A stretch of DNA of 64,000 bases from Raineyella sp. W15-4 (GTDB lineage: Bacteria; Actinomycetota; Actinomycetes; Propionibacteriales; Propionibacteriaceae): contig NZ_CP137079.1 in assembly GCF_033170155.1 (NCBI RefSeq), forward strand, positions 62,001-126,000. The letters are read 5' to 3'. The notes below the pieces were generated by a model. The model was not told the origin of the DNA. It searched no databases and saw nothing but the letters and a program-made list of their open reading frames with translations. Below, one piece after another: positions 43,704-52,522 of the stretch; the first letter of the stretch is position 1; the number at the start of each line of letters is the position of its first letter. A program made the position numbers and the translations under genes.

Positions 43704-44863
43704 TGGGCACGCTCAAGGTCCGTGACCTGACCAAGACGTACGGCTCCACCACGGCGATCGACCACCTGGCGATCGATGTCCGGGACGGCGAGTTCTTCGT
43801 GATCCTCGGCCCGTCCGGTGCCGGCAAGACCACCACCCTGAAGGCGATCGCCGGCCTGGTCGAGATCGACGAGGGCAGTGTGGAGATCGCCGGGGTGGAC
43901 ATGACCCAGGTCGAGCCCTACTACCGCAACGTCGCGATGGCGTTCGAGAGTTACGCGCTCTACCCGCAGAAGACGGTGGCGGGCAACCTCGCCTCGCCGC
44001 TGAAGTCCGGCCGCCATCGCCACTACGACGAGGCCGAGCGCAAGCAGCGGATCGCCGACGTCACCAAGACGCTGGGCATCGACCACCTGCTCGACCGGCT
44101 GCCGAAGGAACTGTCCAACGGCCAGCGCCAGCGCACCGCGTTGGGGCGGGTGCTGGTCCGGCCCGCCGACATCTACCTGCTCGACGAGCCGCTGTCCCAC
44201 CTGGACGCCAAGTTGCGCGCCTCGATGCGGGCCGAACTGAAGTCGATCGCGTCGCGGTCCAACACCACCACGCTGTACGTGACGCACGACTACCAGGAGG
44301 CGCTGGCGCTGGCCGACCGGATCGCGGTGCTGCGTCAGGGCGAGTTCGTCCAGATCGGCACCCCCGCCGAGATCTGGCGCTCTCCCGTCGACACCTTCGT
44401 CGCGCGGGCCGTCGGACAGCCGGAGATCAACCTCGTCGACGGGGTCGTCCGCGGCGGGAAGGTCCGGGCCCTGGGCGGTGCCCTGGAGTTCCCGGCGCCC
44501 GCCGCTCTCGAGCTGCCTGAGGGCAAGGAGATCCGGGTCGGCATGCGGCCCAGCGAGCTGGTCGTCCACCGCGAGGTGCACGACGGCGACTGGCTGCGGG
44601 TCACCGGACGGATCCGGCTGGCGCAGCGGCTGGGCCGCGACGTCGAGCTCGACATCGAGGTGGGGGACGGTCACCTGATCGTCATCGACCGCGCGGACGC
44701 GTCGCACCAGGAGGGCGCGCCGATCGAGCTGGACATCCATCTGCCCAACGTCCACCTGTTCGACGGGGGAGCGCCGGACGAGCACACGGCCCGGCTCGGG
44801 TCCGCGGTCGGACGCGGTGCGGCCCCGCTGCCGGAAGAACTCGAAGAGGAGCTGGGCGAATGA
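43703..44863 (+). CDS. ABC transporter ATP-binding protein 1 of the polyol importer
   Basis: MalK-like ATPase of 386 residues with a TOBE region. Walker A is GPSGAGKTT, the signature is LSNGQRQRTALG instead of LSGGQ, Walker B is IYLLDEPLSHLD, and the switch His is in YVTHDYQEAL. The Q-loop reads MAFESYALYP, with Glu where Gln is nearly invariant. The C-terminus is acidic (ELEEELGE). The next gene encodes a second, different ATPase, so the nucleotide-binding pair is probably a heterodimer, as in glycerol importers with two ATPases. Confidence 0.9.
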   Translation: MGTLKVRDLTKTYGSTTAIDHLAIDVRDGEFFVILGPSGAGKTTTLKAIAGLVEIDEGSVEIAGVDMTQVEPYYRNVAMAFESYALYPQKTVAGNLASPLKSGRHRHYDEAERKQRIADVTKTLGIDHLLDRLPKELSNGQRQRTALGRVLVRPADIYLLDEPLSHLDAKLRASMRAELKSIASRSNTTTLYVTHDYQEALALADRIAVLRQGEFVQIGTPAEIWRSPVDTFVARAVGQPEINLVDGVVRGGKVRALGGALEFPAPAALELPEGKEIRVGMRPSELVVHREVHDGDWLRVTGRIRLAQRLGRDVELDIEVGDGHLIVIDRADASHQEGAPIELDIHLPNVHLFDGGAPDEHTARLGSAVGRGAAPLPEELEEELGE

Positions 44864-45981
44864 GCGTCAAGGTCGAGGAACTGCACGGCGGCGGTGCGCT
44901 GCCGTTGCGGATCCGCAACGTCCGCAAGGTCTACCGCACCGGGAAGAAGGGGGTCGAAGCCGTCAAGAACATGAACCTCGACATCGAGCCCGGTGAGCTG
45001 ATCACCCTGCTCGGACCGTCGGGCTGCGGCAAGACGACCACGTTGCGGATGGTCGCGGGCCTGGAGACGATCACCGCCGGTGACGTCTTCATCGGCGATT
45101 CCCGGGTCAACGACCTGCCGCCGAGCAAGCGCAATGTGGGGGTGGGCTTCGAGAGCTACGCCCTCTACCCGCCGCTGAACGTCCGGGAGAACCTGTCGTA
45201 CGGGCTGAAAGCCGGCAGGCGGGTGGCTGATCCGGACAAGATCGTGGACGAGCTGGCGGACCGGCTCGAGATGCGTGACCTGCTCTCCCTGCGGCCCGCC
45301 TCACTGTCCAGCGGCCAGAAGCAGCGGGTGGCGCTGGCCCGGGCGCTGATCCGCAAGCCTCCGGTACTGCTGCTCGACGAGCCGTTGGGTCACCTCGATG
45401 CCGCGGCGCGCCAGCACGTACGCCGCGAGCTGAAGCTGCTGCAACGCCAGTTCGGCTACACCACGATCGTCGTCACCCACGACCAGTTGGAGGCGATGAC
45501 CCTGTCGGACCGGATGGCCGTGATGAACGGCGGCATCATCCAGCAGTACGGCACCCCGGACGAGATCTTCGATGACCCGGCCAACATCTTCGTCGCGGAC
45601 TTCGTCGGCGAACCGAGCATCAACCTCTTCCCGGCGACGGTCGTCAGGGACGGCGGCCGGACCCTGGTCCGGGTCGGCGCCGACGTCCTCGAGGTGGCCG
45701 CCCGGACCGCGACCGACGGCGCCGAGGTGATGGTCGGCCTCCGGCCGCAGGACTGCCACGGCAAGGGGGTGACGAAGGGGCTCACCGGCACCGTCTTCGT
45801 CTACGAGGACCTGCTGGAACACGGCATCGCCCGGGTCAACCATCCGGGCGTGCCGGACAAGCCGCTGGTCATCCAGACCCCCGCGGAACTGCAGCTCAGC
45901 CCTGGCGCCTCGGTGACCTTCTCCGCGCCGCCGAACCGCATCTACCTCTTCGACAAGGACAGCGGCGTACGCATCCGCTGA
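44860..45981 (+). CDS. ABC transporter ATP-binding protein 2 of the polyol importer
   Basis: MalK-like ATPase of 373 residues. Walker A is GPSGCGKTT, signature LSSGQKQRVALA, Walker B VLLLDEPLGHLD, switch His in VVTHDQLEAM. As in its neighbour the Q-loop reads VGFESYALYP, with Glu for Gln. It overlaps the preceding ATPase gene by 4 nt (ATGA). The TOBE domain ends in FSAPPNRIYLFDKDSGVRIR. Confidence 0.9.
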   Translation: MSVKVEELHGGGALPLRIRNVRKVYRTGKKGVEAVKNMNLDIEPGELITLLGPSGCGKTTTLRMVAGLETITAGDVFIGDSRVNDLPPSKRNVGVGFESYALYPPLNVRENLSYGLKAGRRVADPDKIVDELADRLEMRDLLSLRPASLSSGQKQRVALARALIRKPPVLLLDEPLGHLDAAARQHVRRELKLLQRQFGYTTIVVTHDQLEAMTLSDRMAVMNGGIIQQYGTPDEIFDDPANIFVADFVGEPSINLFPATVVRDGGRTLVRVGADVLEVAARTATDGAEVMVGLRPQDCHGKGVTKGLTGTVFVYEDLLEHGIARVNHPGVPDKPLVIQTPAELQLSPGASVTFSAPPNRIYLFDKDSGVRIR

Positions 45982-46014
45982 CTTCCGCGATGAGCAGCGA
46001 CGAAAGGACGCGCC

Positions 46015-47760
46015 ATGACTCATCTGTTCAATGATCCCGACACCTTCATGGAGGACGCGCTGGTCGGCTTCTGTGATGCCTTCTCCCGGTACGTGCTGCA
46101 GGTCCCCGGCGGCGTCGTCCGCCGGGCGGCGACCCCGGCGGGCAAGGTCGCCGTCGTCGTCGGCGGCGGCTCGGGCCACTACCCGGCCTTCTGCGGCGTG
46201 GTCGGCGACGGCTTCGCCGACGGGGCCGTCGTCGGCAACATCTTCACCTCGCCCTCCACCGAGGACGCCTACAACGTCGGACGGGCCGCGCAGAACGGCG
46301 GCGGCCTGCTCTTCATCACCGGCAACTACGCCGGTGACGTGATGAACTTCGACCTGGCCCAGCAACGGCTGATCGCCGACGGGATCCCGACCCGCAACCT
46401 CTACGTCACCGACGACGTGGCCAGCGCACCGATCTCCGAGCTCCGCAAGCGTCGCGGCATCGCCGGTGACTTCGTGGTCTTCAAGGTCGCCGGCGCCGCC
46501 GCCGACCGGGGGGCCGACCTGGCCGAGGTGGAGCGTCTCGCCAGCAAGGCCAACGACCGCACCCGGACGATGGGCGTCGGGCTGGACGGCTGCACGATGC
46601 CGGGCGCGGCCGACAAGCTGTTCCACGTGCCGCCGGGCCGGATGGGCGTCGGGCTGGGCATCCACGGCGAACCCGGGATCGCCGAGGCCGACCTGCTGTC
46701 CGCCCACGACCTGGGGCTGCTGCTGCTGGAGCGGGTGCTGGCCGAGGAGCCGGCCGACTCGACCAAGCGCGTCGGGGTGATCCTCAACGGGCTCGGCGCC
46801 ACCAAGTACGAGGAGCTCTTCGTGGTCTGGCGGACCGTCGCGGCCGAACTGGCGCAGCGCGGCTACACCGTGGTCGATCCCGAGGTCGGCGAACTCGTCA
46901 CCAGTCTCGACATGGCCGGGATCTCGCTCACCCTGGTCTACCTGGACGACGAACTGGAGGAGTACTGGACTGCCCCGGCCGACACCCCCGCCTACCGGAA
47001 GGGTGCGGTGGACCGACGCGACGCGCCGACCCGGGATCTGTCCGGACTCGCCGCCGCCCACGATGACGTCTCCGAGGGCAGCGCGGCGTCGCGGGTCGCC
47101 GCCGGGGTGGCCGTCGCGGCGCTGACCGCGATCGACGCCCGGATGCGGGCCGAGGAGGAGGAACTGGCCCGGATCGACGCGGTCGCCGGCGACGGGGACC
47201 ACGGCCGCGGCATGGTCCGCGGCGTCCACTTCGCGCTGGAGGCCGCGCGCTCGACCGCCGGAGCCGGCGGTGGCGTACGGTCCGTGCTCGACGCGGCCGG
47301 CGAGGCCTGGGCCGGCAAGGCCGGCGGCACCTCCGGCGTGCTGTGGGGCCGCGCCCTGCAGGCGTTCGGCGACCGGCTCGGCGACGACGCCGAGCAGTAC
47401 CGGGCGGCCGACGTGGTGGCCGGGCTGCGGGCCTTCCTCGACTCGATGCTGACCCTCGGCAAGGCGCACGTCGGCGACAAGACCATGCTCGACGCCCTGG
47501 CGCCGTTCGTCGACCGGCTCGACGAGGAGGTGACCGCCGGGCGTCCGCTGGCCGAGGCCTGGGGCGAGGCGGCGCAGCTCGCGGTGCAGGCCGCGGCGGC
47601 CACCGCAGCGTTGTCCCCGAAGGTCGGCCGGGCCCGCCCGCTGGCCGAGCGGAGTGTCGGCACCCCGGACGCCGGCGCGACCTCGCTGGCGATGTGCGCG
47701 GTGGAGGTCGGCACGGTGCTGGCCCAACGGAAGGTCTCCCAGGGAAGTGGACAGGAATGA
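46015..47760 (+). CDS. Fused DhaK-DhaL kinase, erythrulose kinase type
   Basis: ATP-dependent ketose kinase of 581 residues. The DhaK half has [17 protein letters not shown] and the hemiaminal-forming His in [10 protein letters not shown] (about His217). The DhaL half has the Mg-ATP motif [11 protein letters not shown] (Asp393, Asp395) and [12 protein letters not shown]. It resembles the LerK/DerK tetrulose kinases of mycobacteria more than glycerone kinases of glycerol operons, judged from context and remembered sequence. GAAAGGA precedes the ATG. The product would be L-erythrulose 1-phosphate or D-erythrulose 4-phosphate. The downstream isomerase overlaps by 4 nt. Confidence 0.85.
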   Translation: MTHLFNDPDTFMEDALVGFCDAFSRYVLQVPGGVVRRAATPAGKVAVVVGGGSGHYPAFCGVVGDGFADGAVVGNIFTSPSTEDAYNVGRAAQNGGGLLFITGNYAGDVMNFDLAQQRLIADGIPTRNLYVTDDVASAPISELRKRRGIAGDFVVFKVAGAAADRGADLAEVERLASKANDRTRTMGVGLDGCTMPGAADKLFHVPPGRMGVGLGIHGEPGIAEADLLSAHDLGLLLLERVLAEEPADSTKRVGVILNGLGATKYEELFVVWRTVAAELAQRGYTVVDPEVGELVTSLDMAGISLTLVYLDDELEEYWTAPADTPAYRKGAVDRRDAPTRDLSGLAAAHDDVSEGSAASRVAAGVAVAALTAIDARMRAEEEELARIDAVAGDGDHGRGMVRGVHFALEAARSTAGAGGGVRSVLDAAGEAWAGKAGGTSGVLWGRALQAFGDRLGDDAEQYRAADVVAGLRAFLDSMLTLGKAHVGDKTMLDALAPFVDRLDEEVTAGRPLAEAWGEAAQLAVQAAAATAALSPKVGRARPLAERSVGTPDAGATSLAMCAVEVGTVLAQRKVSQGSGQE

Positions 47761-48239
47761 CCGAGAAGTCAGGAATCACCGAGAAGTACCGGGTGGTGGT
47801 CGGCGCCGATGACGCCGGCTACGACTACAAGGAACGCCTCAAGGCCGATCTCGAGGCCGACGAGCGGGTCGCCGAGGTGATCGATGTCGGGGTGGGCCCG
47901 GGACAGTCGACCGCCTACCCGCACATCGCGGTCGAGGCGGCCCGCCGGATCGCCGCCGGTGAGGCGGACCGGGCGCTGCTGGTCTGCGGCACCGGCCTGG
48001 GGATGGCGATCAGCGCCAACAAGGTGCACGGGGTGCGGGCGGTCACCGCCCACGACTCGTACTCGGTGGAGCGCTCGGTGCTGAGCAACAACGCCCAGGT
48101 GCTCTGTCTGGGCGAACGGGTGGTCGGGATCGAGCTCGCCCGCCGGCTGGCCAAGGAATGGCTCGACTACACCTTCGACCGGACCTCGCCGTCGGCGGGG
48201 AAGGTCGCCGCCATCGAGCGCTACGACAGCGCGTCATGA
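47757..48239 (+). CDS. RpiB/LacAB family sugar-phosphate isomerase (DerI/EryI-like)
   Basis: Isomerase of 160 residues. The opening [16 protein letters not shown] and the active-site loop [17 protein letters not shown] with Cys77 as catalytic base define the family. The C-terminal [13 protein letters not shown] is usual. In tetritol pathways such enzymes interconvert D-erythrulose 4-phosphate and D-erythrose 4-phosphate, which enters the pentose phosphate pathway. Coupled by ATGA overlaps to both the kinase and the aldolase genes. Confidence 0.87.
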   Translation: MTEKSGITEKYRVVVGADDAGYDYKERLKADLEADERVAEVIDVGVGPGQSTAYPHIAVEAARRIAAGEADRALLVCGTGLGMAISANKVHGVRAVTAHDSYSVERSVLSNNAQVLCLGERVVGIELARRLAKEWLDYTFDRTSPSAGKVAAIERYDSAS

Positions 48240-48949
48240 CCGAGCTCGAATCGCTGCCGGCGGAGGTCCGACAGGCGGTGGCGGCGACCAGGGAGCGGGT
48301 GGCGGCGCTGCACGCCGAGCTGCCTCGCTGGGGCCTGGTCGCCTGGACCGCGGGCAACGTCTCGGAACGGGTCCCCGGGGCGGACCTCTTCGTGATCAAG
48401 CCGTCCGGGGTGTCGTACGACGACCTGCGGCCCGAGCGGATGGTCGTCTGCACCCTCGACGGCGAGAAGGTCGAGGACGAGGTGGCCGCCGGGCTCAGCC
48501 CGTCCTCCGACACCGCTGCCCACGCGTACGTCTACCGGCACCTGCCGGCGGTCGGCGGGGTGGTGCACACCCATTCGACGTACGCCACCGCGTACGCCGC
48601 CCGGGCGGAGGCGATCCCCTGCGTCCTCACCATGGTGGCCGACGAGTTCGGCGGGCCGATCCCGGTGGGTCCGTTCGCGGTGATCGGGGACGACTCGATC
48701 GGCCGGGGGATCGTCGAGACGCTGACCCGGTGCCGGTCGCGGGCGGTGCTGATGGCCCACCACGGGCCGTTCACCGTCGGCGCGGACGGCCGTGAGGCGG
48801 TCAAGGCCGCGGTGATGTGCGAGGAGGTCGCCCGGACCGTCCATGCCGCCCAGCAGGCCGGCGCGGTGGAGGAGCTCCCGCAGGAGGTCGTCGACCGGCT
48901 CTGGCACCGCTACCAGAACGTCTACGGACAGCACCCGGAGCAGCCGTGA
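48236..48949 (+). CDS. Class II aldolase/adducin family protein, AraD-like (ribulose-phosphate 4-epimerase or aldolase)
   Basis: Zinc-dependent protein of 237 residues. Metal ligands are in [11 protein letters not shown] and [20 protein letters not shown] and [11 protein letters not shown] form the phosphate and substrate loops. Overall it is nearest to actinobacterial AraD (L-ribulose-5-phosphate 4-epimerase). ATG 48236 overlaps the isomerase stop, so it belongs to the polyol operon. No L-arabinose genes are near. Its role could be epimerisation of a phosphorylated ketose, retro-aldol cleavage, or use of the operon for an additional pentitol. Confidence 0.82.
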   Translation: MTELESLPAEVRQAVAATRERVAALHAELPRWGLVAWTAGNVSERVPGADLFVIKPSGVSYDDLRPERMVVCTLDGEKVEDEVAAGLSPSSDTAAHAYVYRHLPAVGGVVHTHSTYATAYAARAEAIPCVLTMVADEFGGPIPVGPFAVIGDDSIGRGIVETLTRCRSRAVLMAHHGPFTVGADGREAVKAAVMCEEVARTVHAAQQAGAVEELPQEVVDRLWHRYQNVYGQHPEQP

Positions 48950-48971
48950 CCACGGGACGCGTGGAGGACGC

Positions 48972-49031
48972 GTGACCACGAACGGCCTCACCGTGGAGCG
49001 CGCGGCCCCGGAGGTCGCCGGCTCCCGCTGA
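48972..49031 (+). CDS. Possible 19-residue peptide ORF
   Basis: GTG 48972 with GGAGG 4 nt upstream encodes TTNGLTVERAAPEVAGSR after the initiator Met and ends at TGA 49031. It may be a peptide, a decayed start of a lost gene or chance. It lies just after a small duplication at the AraD stop. Confidence 0.2.
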   Translation: MTTNGLTVERAAPEVAGSR

Positions 49032-49040
49032 GGTGAAGAC

Positions 49041-49098
49041 GTCGTACGGTGCCCTCGGAGGACCTCGCCTCTCCCCGTGTCCGGGGGCGCCGTACGAC
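49041..49098 (+). terminator. Long hairpin after the tetritol operon
   Basis: Thirteen pairs GTCGTACGGTGCC (49041-49053) with GGCGCCGTACGAC (49086-49098), one of them G-U, around a 32-nt pyrimidine- and G-rich loop. Probably the operon terminator, but the large conserved-looking loop leaves a structured leader possible. Confidence 0.5.
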
Positions 49099-49220
49099 CC
49101 TCGGGGTGACCCCGCCCCGGGGGCGGGAAACGTGATCGTCATCGCGCCGGCCCACCGGTTACCGGGTTGTCACCGCAGCGAAACCACCGCTGCCCCGTCA
49201 CTCGTGACCATGGAACCAGA

Positions 49221-49240
49221 TATCTGTCGCCCGACAGATA
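49221..49240. promoter_or_regulatory. TetR-type operator before the APC permease gene
   Basis: Two perfectly complementary 9-bp half-sites TATCTGTCG and CGACAGATA separated by CC. It lies 21 nt before the permease ATG, overlapping the likely promoter, and is the obvious target for the TetR regulator at the end of the operon. Confidence 0.8.
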
Positions 49241-49261
49241 CTGACCCAGCAAAGGGCAGCC

Positions 49262-50866
49262 ATGGCCACCACCACCGCGGGTTTCGTGCCCGGTCCGGCC
49301 GAACCCGAAGACCTCGCCCGGTTCGGCTACCGGCAGGAACTCCATCGCCGTGTCGGGAGCTTCTCGTCGTTCGCCGCCGGATTCTCCTTCGTCTCCATCC
49401 TCACCACCGTCTTCCAGTTGTTCGCCCTGGGCTTCGGCTTCGGCGGCGCGGCGTTCTTCTGGACCTGGCCGCTGGTGTTCCTCGGCCAGTACCTGGTCGC
49501 CCTCAACTTCTCCACCCTGGCCGCGCGGTTCCCGATCTCCGGATCGATCTTCCAGTGGTCCTCCCGCCTCGGCGGGCAGACCTTCGGCTGGTTCACCGGA
49601 TGGCTGATGATCATCGGCCAGATCCTCACCGTCGCGACCGCCGCGATCGCCCTCCAGGCGGTCCTCCCGTCGATCTGGTCGGGCTTCCAGATCGTCGGCG
49701 GCCCGGGCGCCGATCCGGCCCCGACCTCGCCGACCGGCGCGGCGAACTCGGTCCTGCTCGGCGTCTGCCTGCTCGCCGTGACCACCGTCATCACCGTCAT
49801 CGGCGTGCGGCTGATGGCCCTGGTCAACTCCACCGGCGTCGTCCTGGAGATCGTCGGCGTCGTCGCGATCGTCTCCGCCCTGCTCTTCCACGCCCAGCGC
49901 GGCCCGGCGATCCTGTTCACCAGCACCGGCGCGAACCTCTCCCCGGACACCTCCTACCTGTCCGCCTGGCTCGCCTCGGGCCTGATGGCGGCGTACGTGA
50001 TGGTCGGCTTCGACTCCGCCGGTGAGCTCTCCGAGGAGACCCACGCCCCGCGGCGGACCACACCGCGGACCATCCTGCGGGCCCTGTGGGTCTCCGGGAT
50101 CGGCGGCGGGCTGCTGATCGTCGGCGCCCTGCTGGCCGCCCCCAGCCTGACCGACGGCGGGCTCGCCACCGGCGGGCTGCCCTGGGTGCTCAACGAGGTG
50201 CTCGGCCCGGTCGGCGGGCGGATCCTGCTGGCCGACGTGGCCATCGCCGTCTTCTCCTGCACCCTGGCGGTGCAGACCTCCGGCTCCCGGATGATGTTCT
50301 CGATGGCGCGGCAGAAGGCGCTGCCCTTCCACCGCTTCCTTTCCCGGGTCTCGGCGCGCACCGGCACCCCGGTGGTCACCTCGATCGTCGTCGGGGTGCT
50401 GGCCGCGCTGGCCCTGGCGGTGAACCTGCACCAGACCGCGATCTTCACCGCCCTCACCAGCCTGTGCATCGCGATGCTCTACCTCGCCTACCTGGGCGTC
50501 ACCGGACCGCTGCTGCTCACCCGGCTCCGCCGGGCCCGGCTGGGCCGACCGGCCCCCGTGGAGCTCGACGAGACCGGTCAGCCGCTGTTCAGTCTCGGCC
50601 GGTGGGGCATCCCGATCAACGTGGCCGCGGTCGCCTACCAGGTGGTCGCCGTGATCAACCTCGCCTGGCCGCGCGCCGCGGTATACGACCTGACCGGCGG
50701 GACCTGGTGGCTGCAGTGGAGCGCGGTGCTGTTCATCGGCCTCTGCCTCGCCGTCGGGGTCCTGGTCCACCGCCGGCTGCACCCGCATGCCACCCGCATC
50801 CCGCTGGCCCCGGTGCACGCCCGTGGGCACGCGGAGGATGCCGAGCCGGTCGGCGATCTCGTCTGA
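49262..50866 (+). CDS. APC family permease of a urea/guanidine operon
   Basis: Amino-acid/polyamine/organocation transporter of 534 residues with about 12 membrane segments. YRQELHRRVGSFSSFAAGF before TM1 and the long non-polar stretches fit the urea-carboxylase-associated permease group. GFDSAGELSEETHAPRRTTP between segments is the typical APC loop. AAAGGG precedes the ATG. First gene of the operon, directly behind the TetR-type palindrome. The cargo is probably guanidine, urea or a related amine. Confidence 0.88.
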   Translation: MATTTAGFVPGPAEPEDLARFGYRQELHRRVGSFSSFAAGFSFVSILTTVFQLFALGFGFGGAAFFWTWPLVFLGQYLVALNFSTLAARFPISGSIFQWSSRLGGQTFGWFTGWLMIIGQILTVATAAIALQAVLPSIWSGFQIVGGPGADPAPTSPTGAANSVLLGVCLLAVTTVITVIGVRLMALVNSTGVVLEIVGVVAIVSALLFHAQRGPAILFTSTGANLSPDTSYLSAWLASGLMAAYVMVGFDSAGELSEETHAPRRTTPRTILRALWVSGIGGGLLIVGALLAAPSLTDGGLATGGLPWVLNEVLGPVGGRILLADVAIAVFSCTLAVQTSGSRMMFSMARQKALPFHRFLSRVSARTGTPVVTSIVVGVLAALALAVNLHQTAIFTALTSLCIAMLYLAYLGVTGPLLLTRLRRARLGRPAPVELDETGQPLFSLGRWGIPINVAAVAYQVVAVINLAWPRAAVYDLTGGTWWLQWSAVLFIGLCLAVGVLVHRRLHPHATRIPLAPVHARGHAEDAEPVGDLV

Positions 50867-50889
50867 CCGTGGCGCGACCGACCCAGCCC

Positions 50890-50919
50890 CGACCCACCCC
50901 ACGACCCACCCCACGACCC
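50890..50919 (+). repeat. 12-bp tandem repeat before the first DUF1989 gene
   Basis: CGACCCACCCCA at 50890-50901 and 50902-50913 with a partial third copy. It precedes the GAGAAGGGATC ribosome site. Confidence 0.85.
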
Positions 50920-50937
50920 TCCCGAGAAGGGATCCCG

Positions 50938-51786
50938 ATGACCGCCACCACCCAGGAACACCACACCGCCACCGTCCTGTCCGCCCGCGACGACGCCCGG
51001 GGCCAGACCGGGCGCCGCGCCGAGGCGATGCCCTACCTGCCGGCGTCCTCCTCGCCGTACGTCCCGGCCGGCGTCGACCCCGACCGGCTGGTCTGGGCGG
51101 AGACCGTCGCCGGCGGCAACTACACCCACCGGGTGGTCGCCCGCGGCACCCACCTCCGCCTCGACGACGTCGAGGGCACCGGCTGTGCCCACCTGCTGCT
51201 CTTCAACGCGCTGGAGCCGGGGGAGCGGCTCAACGTCGCCGACACGATGAAGATCCCCTGGCAGGCCTACCTCGGCGCCGGCCATCCGCTGCTGTCCGGC
51301 GACGGCCGGGTGCTGGCCACGGTGCTGGCCGACGACTCGGGACACCACGACGGCTTCTGCGGATCCCTGTCGGATGCGGCGGCGCGGGCGAAGTACGGTG
51401 CGTCCGCCCCGCAGAGCGCCTCCCCTTCGGGCCGCGCCCTCTTCACCCTGGCCGCGGCGAAGCACGGCCTCACCCCGCGGGACCTGCCGCCGAGCGTGTC
51501 CTTCTTCCAGGGCGTCCGCGTCGACGCGGATGGCACCCTCACCTTCACCGGCTCGGCCGGCCCGGGGCGCAGCGTCGAGCTGGTCGCCGAGCTGCCGCTG
51601 CTGGTGCTGATCGCCACCTCCCCGCACCCGCTCGACCCGCGGCCCGGCTACACCAACGGCCCGCTCCGGGTGCACGCCTGGCGGGGCGAGCCGACCACCG
51701 CGGGCGATCCCCGCTGGGACGCCACCCCCGAGATCCATCGGGCCTACCTGAACACCGCCGACTACCTGACCGCCCGAGGACTCTGA
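50938..51786 (+). CDS. Urea carboxylase-associated protein 1, DUF1989 (putative carboxyguanidine deiminase subunit)
   Basis: Soluble DUF1989 protein of 282 residues. Conserved points are VAGGNYTHRVVARGTHLRL, GTGCAHLLLFNA, a His/Asp-rich GHHDGFCG and LIATSPHPLDPRP. Partner proteins of this family hydrolyse carboxyguanidine to allophanate in the guanidine pathway, acting between the carboxylase and allophanate hydrolase. The following DUF1989 gene starts 1 nt after its stop, suggesting a heteromeric enzyme. Confidence 0.88.
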   Translation: MTATTQEHHTATVLSARDDARGQTGRRAEAMPYLPASSSPYVPAGVDPDRLVWAETVAGGNYTHRVVARGTHLRLDDVEGTGCAHLLLFNALEPGERLNVADTMKIPWQAYLGAGHPLLSGDGRVLATVLADDSGHHDGFCGSLSDAAARAKYGASAPQSASPSGRALFTLAAAKHGLTPRDLPPSVSFFQGVRVDADGTLTFTGSAGPGRSVELVAELPLLVLIATSPHPLDPRPGYTNGPLRVHAWRGEPTTAGDPRWDATPEIHRAYLNTADYLTARGL

Positions 51787-51787
51787 G

Positions 51788-52522
51788 ATGACCGCGACCG
51801 CTTTCCCTCCCGCCACCCGCTGCCCGCTGCCTCTCGACGAGGTGCTGGACACCGCCCGCTACGCCGAGGGCACCGTCTTCGACCTGTCCGGCCCGATGGT
51901 CGCCGGCCCGGTCGTCCTGGACGAGGTGGTTCCCGCCCGGGCCCCCTGGTCGGCTCGGCTGGCCGCCGGCCAGGTGCTCACCATCGTCGACGTCGGCGGC
52001 AACCAGTCCGGCGACTGCCTGTTGTTCAACGCCGACGACACCGACGAGCGGTACAGCGTCCCGGACACCCTGGCCTGGCAGGGCAACGCGTACGTCCGCA
52101 CCGGGACCGTGCTGCGGTCCACCCTCGGTGAACCGCTGGCCACCGTGGTGGGCAACGAGGTGGACCGCCAGGACACCATCGGCGGGGCCTGCAGCAAGGA
52201 GTCGAACACCCTGCGCTACGGGCACCACACCCTGACCGAGCACGCCTGCCGGGACAACTTCCTGGCCGAGGGATCGCGCTACGGACTCGGCGTCCGCGAC
52301 CTGGTGTCCAACCTCAACTGGTTCATGAACGTGCCGGTCGAGGCGGACGGTGCGCTCGGCATCGTCGACGGGATCTCCGGACCGGGCCGACGGGTCGCCT
52401 TCCGGGCGGACAAGGACATCCTCGTCCTGGTGTCCAACTGCCCCCAGCTGAACAACCCCTGCAACGAGTTCAACCCCACCCCGCTGCGGATGATCGTCAC
52501 CGACCCGGAGGCCGAGCGATGA
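51788..52522 (+). CDS. Urea carboxylase-associated protein 2, DUF1989 (putative carboxyguanidine deiminase subunit)
   Basis: DUF1989 protein of 244 residues. Metal or active-site candidates lie in DVGGNQSGDCLLFNADD, GGACSKESNTLRYG, the HACRDNF segment and SNCPQLNNPCNEFNPTP, where three Cys/Asn-rich motifs are family hallmarks. The stop overlaps ATG 52519 of the carboxylase. Together with the preceding protein it probably removes ammonia from carboxyguanidine. Confidence 0.9.
   Translation: MTATAFPPATRCPLPLDEVLDTARYAEGTVFDLSGPMVAGPVVLDEVVPARAPWSARLAAGQVLTIVDVGGNQSGDCLLFNADDTDERYSVPDTLAWQGNAYVRTGTVLRSTLGEPLATVVGNEVDRQDTIGGACSKESNTLRYGHHTLTEHACRDNFLAEGSRYGLGVRDLVSNLNWFMNVPVEADGALGIVDGISGPGRRVAFRADKDILVLVSNCPQLNNPCNEFNPTPLRMIVTDPEAER

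Larger units (their letters stand above)
48950..49261. other. Intergenic region before the guanidine/urea operon
   Basis: Contains a short possible ORF (48972-49031), a long hairpin (49041-49098), a GGGGT-GA-CCCC mini-hairpin near 49102-49113 and the TetR-type palindrome (49221-49240). Ten-bp direct repeats CGTGACCACG at 48946-48955 and 48971-48980 adjoin the AraD stop. I do not see the conserved sequence of guanidine-I, -II or -III riboswitches. Confidence 0.6.

Noticed and set aside
45301-47727. 808-codon minus-strand frame opposite the DHAK-type kinase
   Set aside because: No motifs and low-complexity composition; the + strand kinase has all catalytic motifs.
48950-49261. Guanidine riboswitch before the guanidine/urea operon
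   Set aside because: The conserved segments of guanidine-I (such as the GGUCCGAGAG region), paired ACGR loops of class II and the class III core are not visible. A palindrome for TetR is a better explanation.
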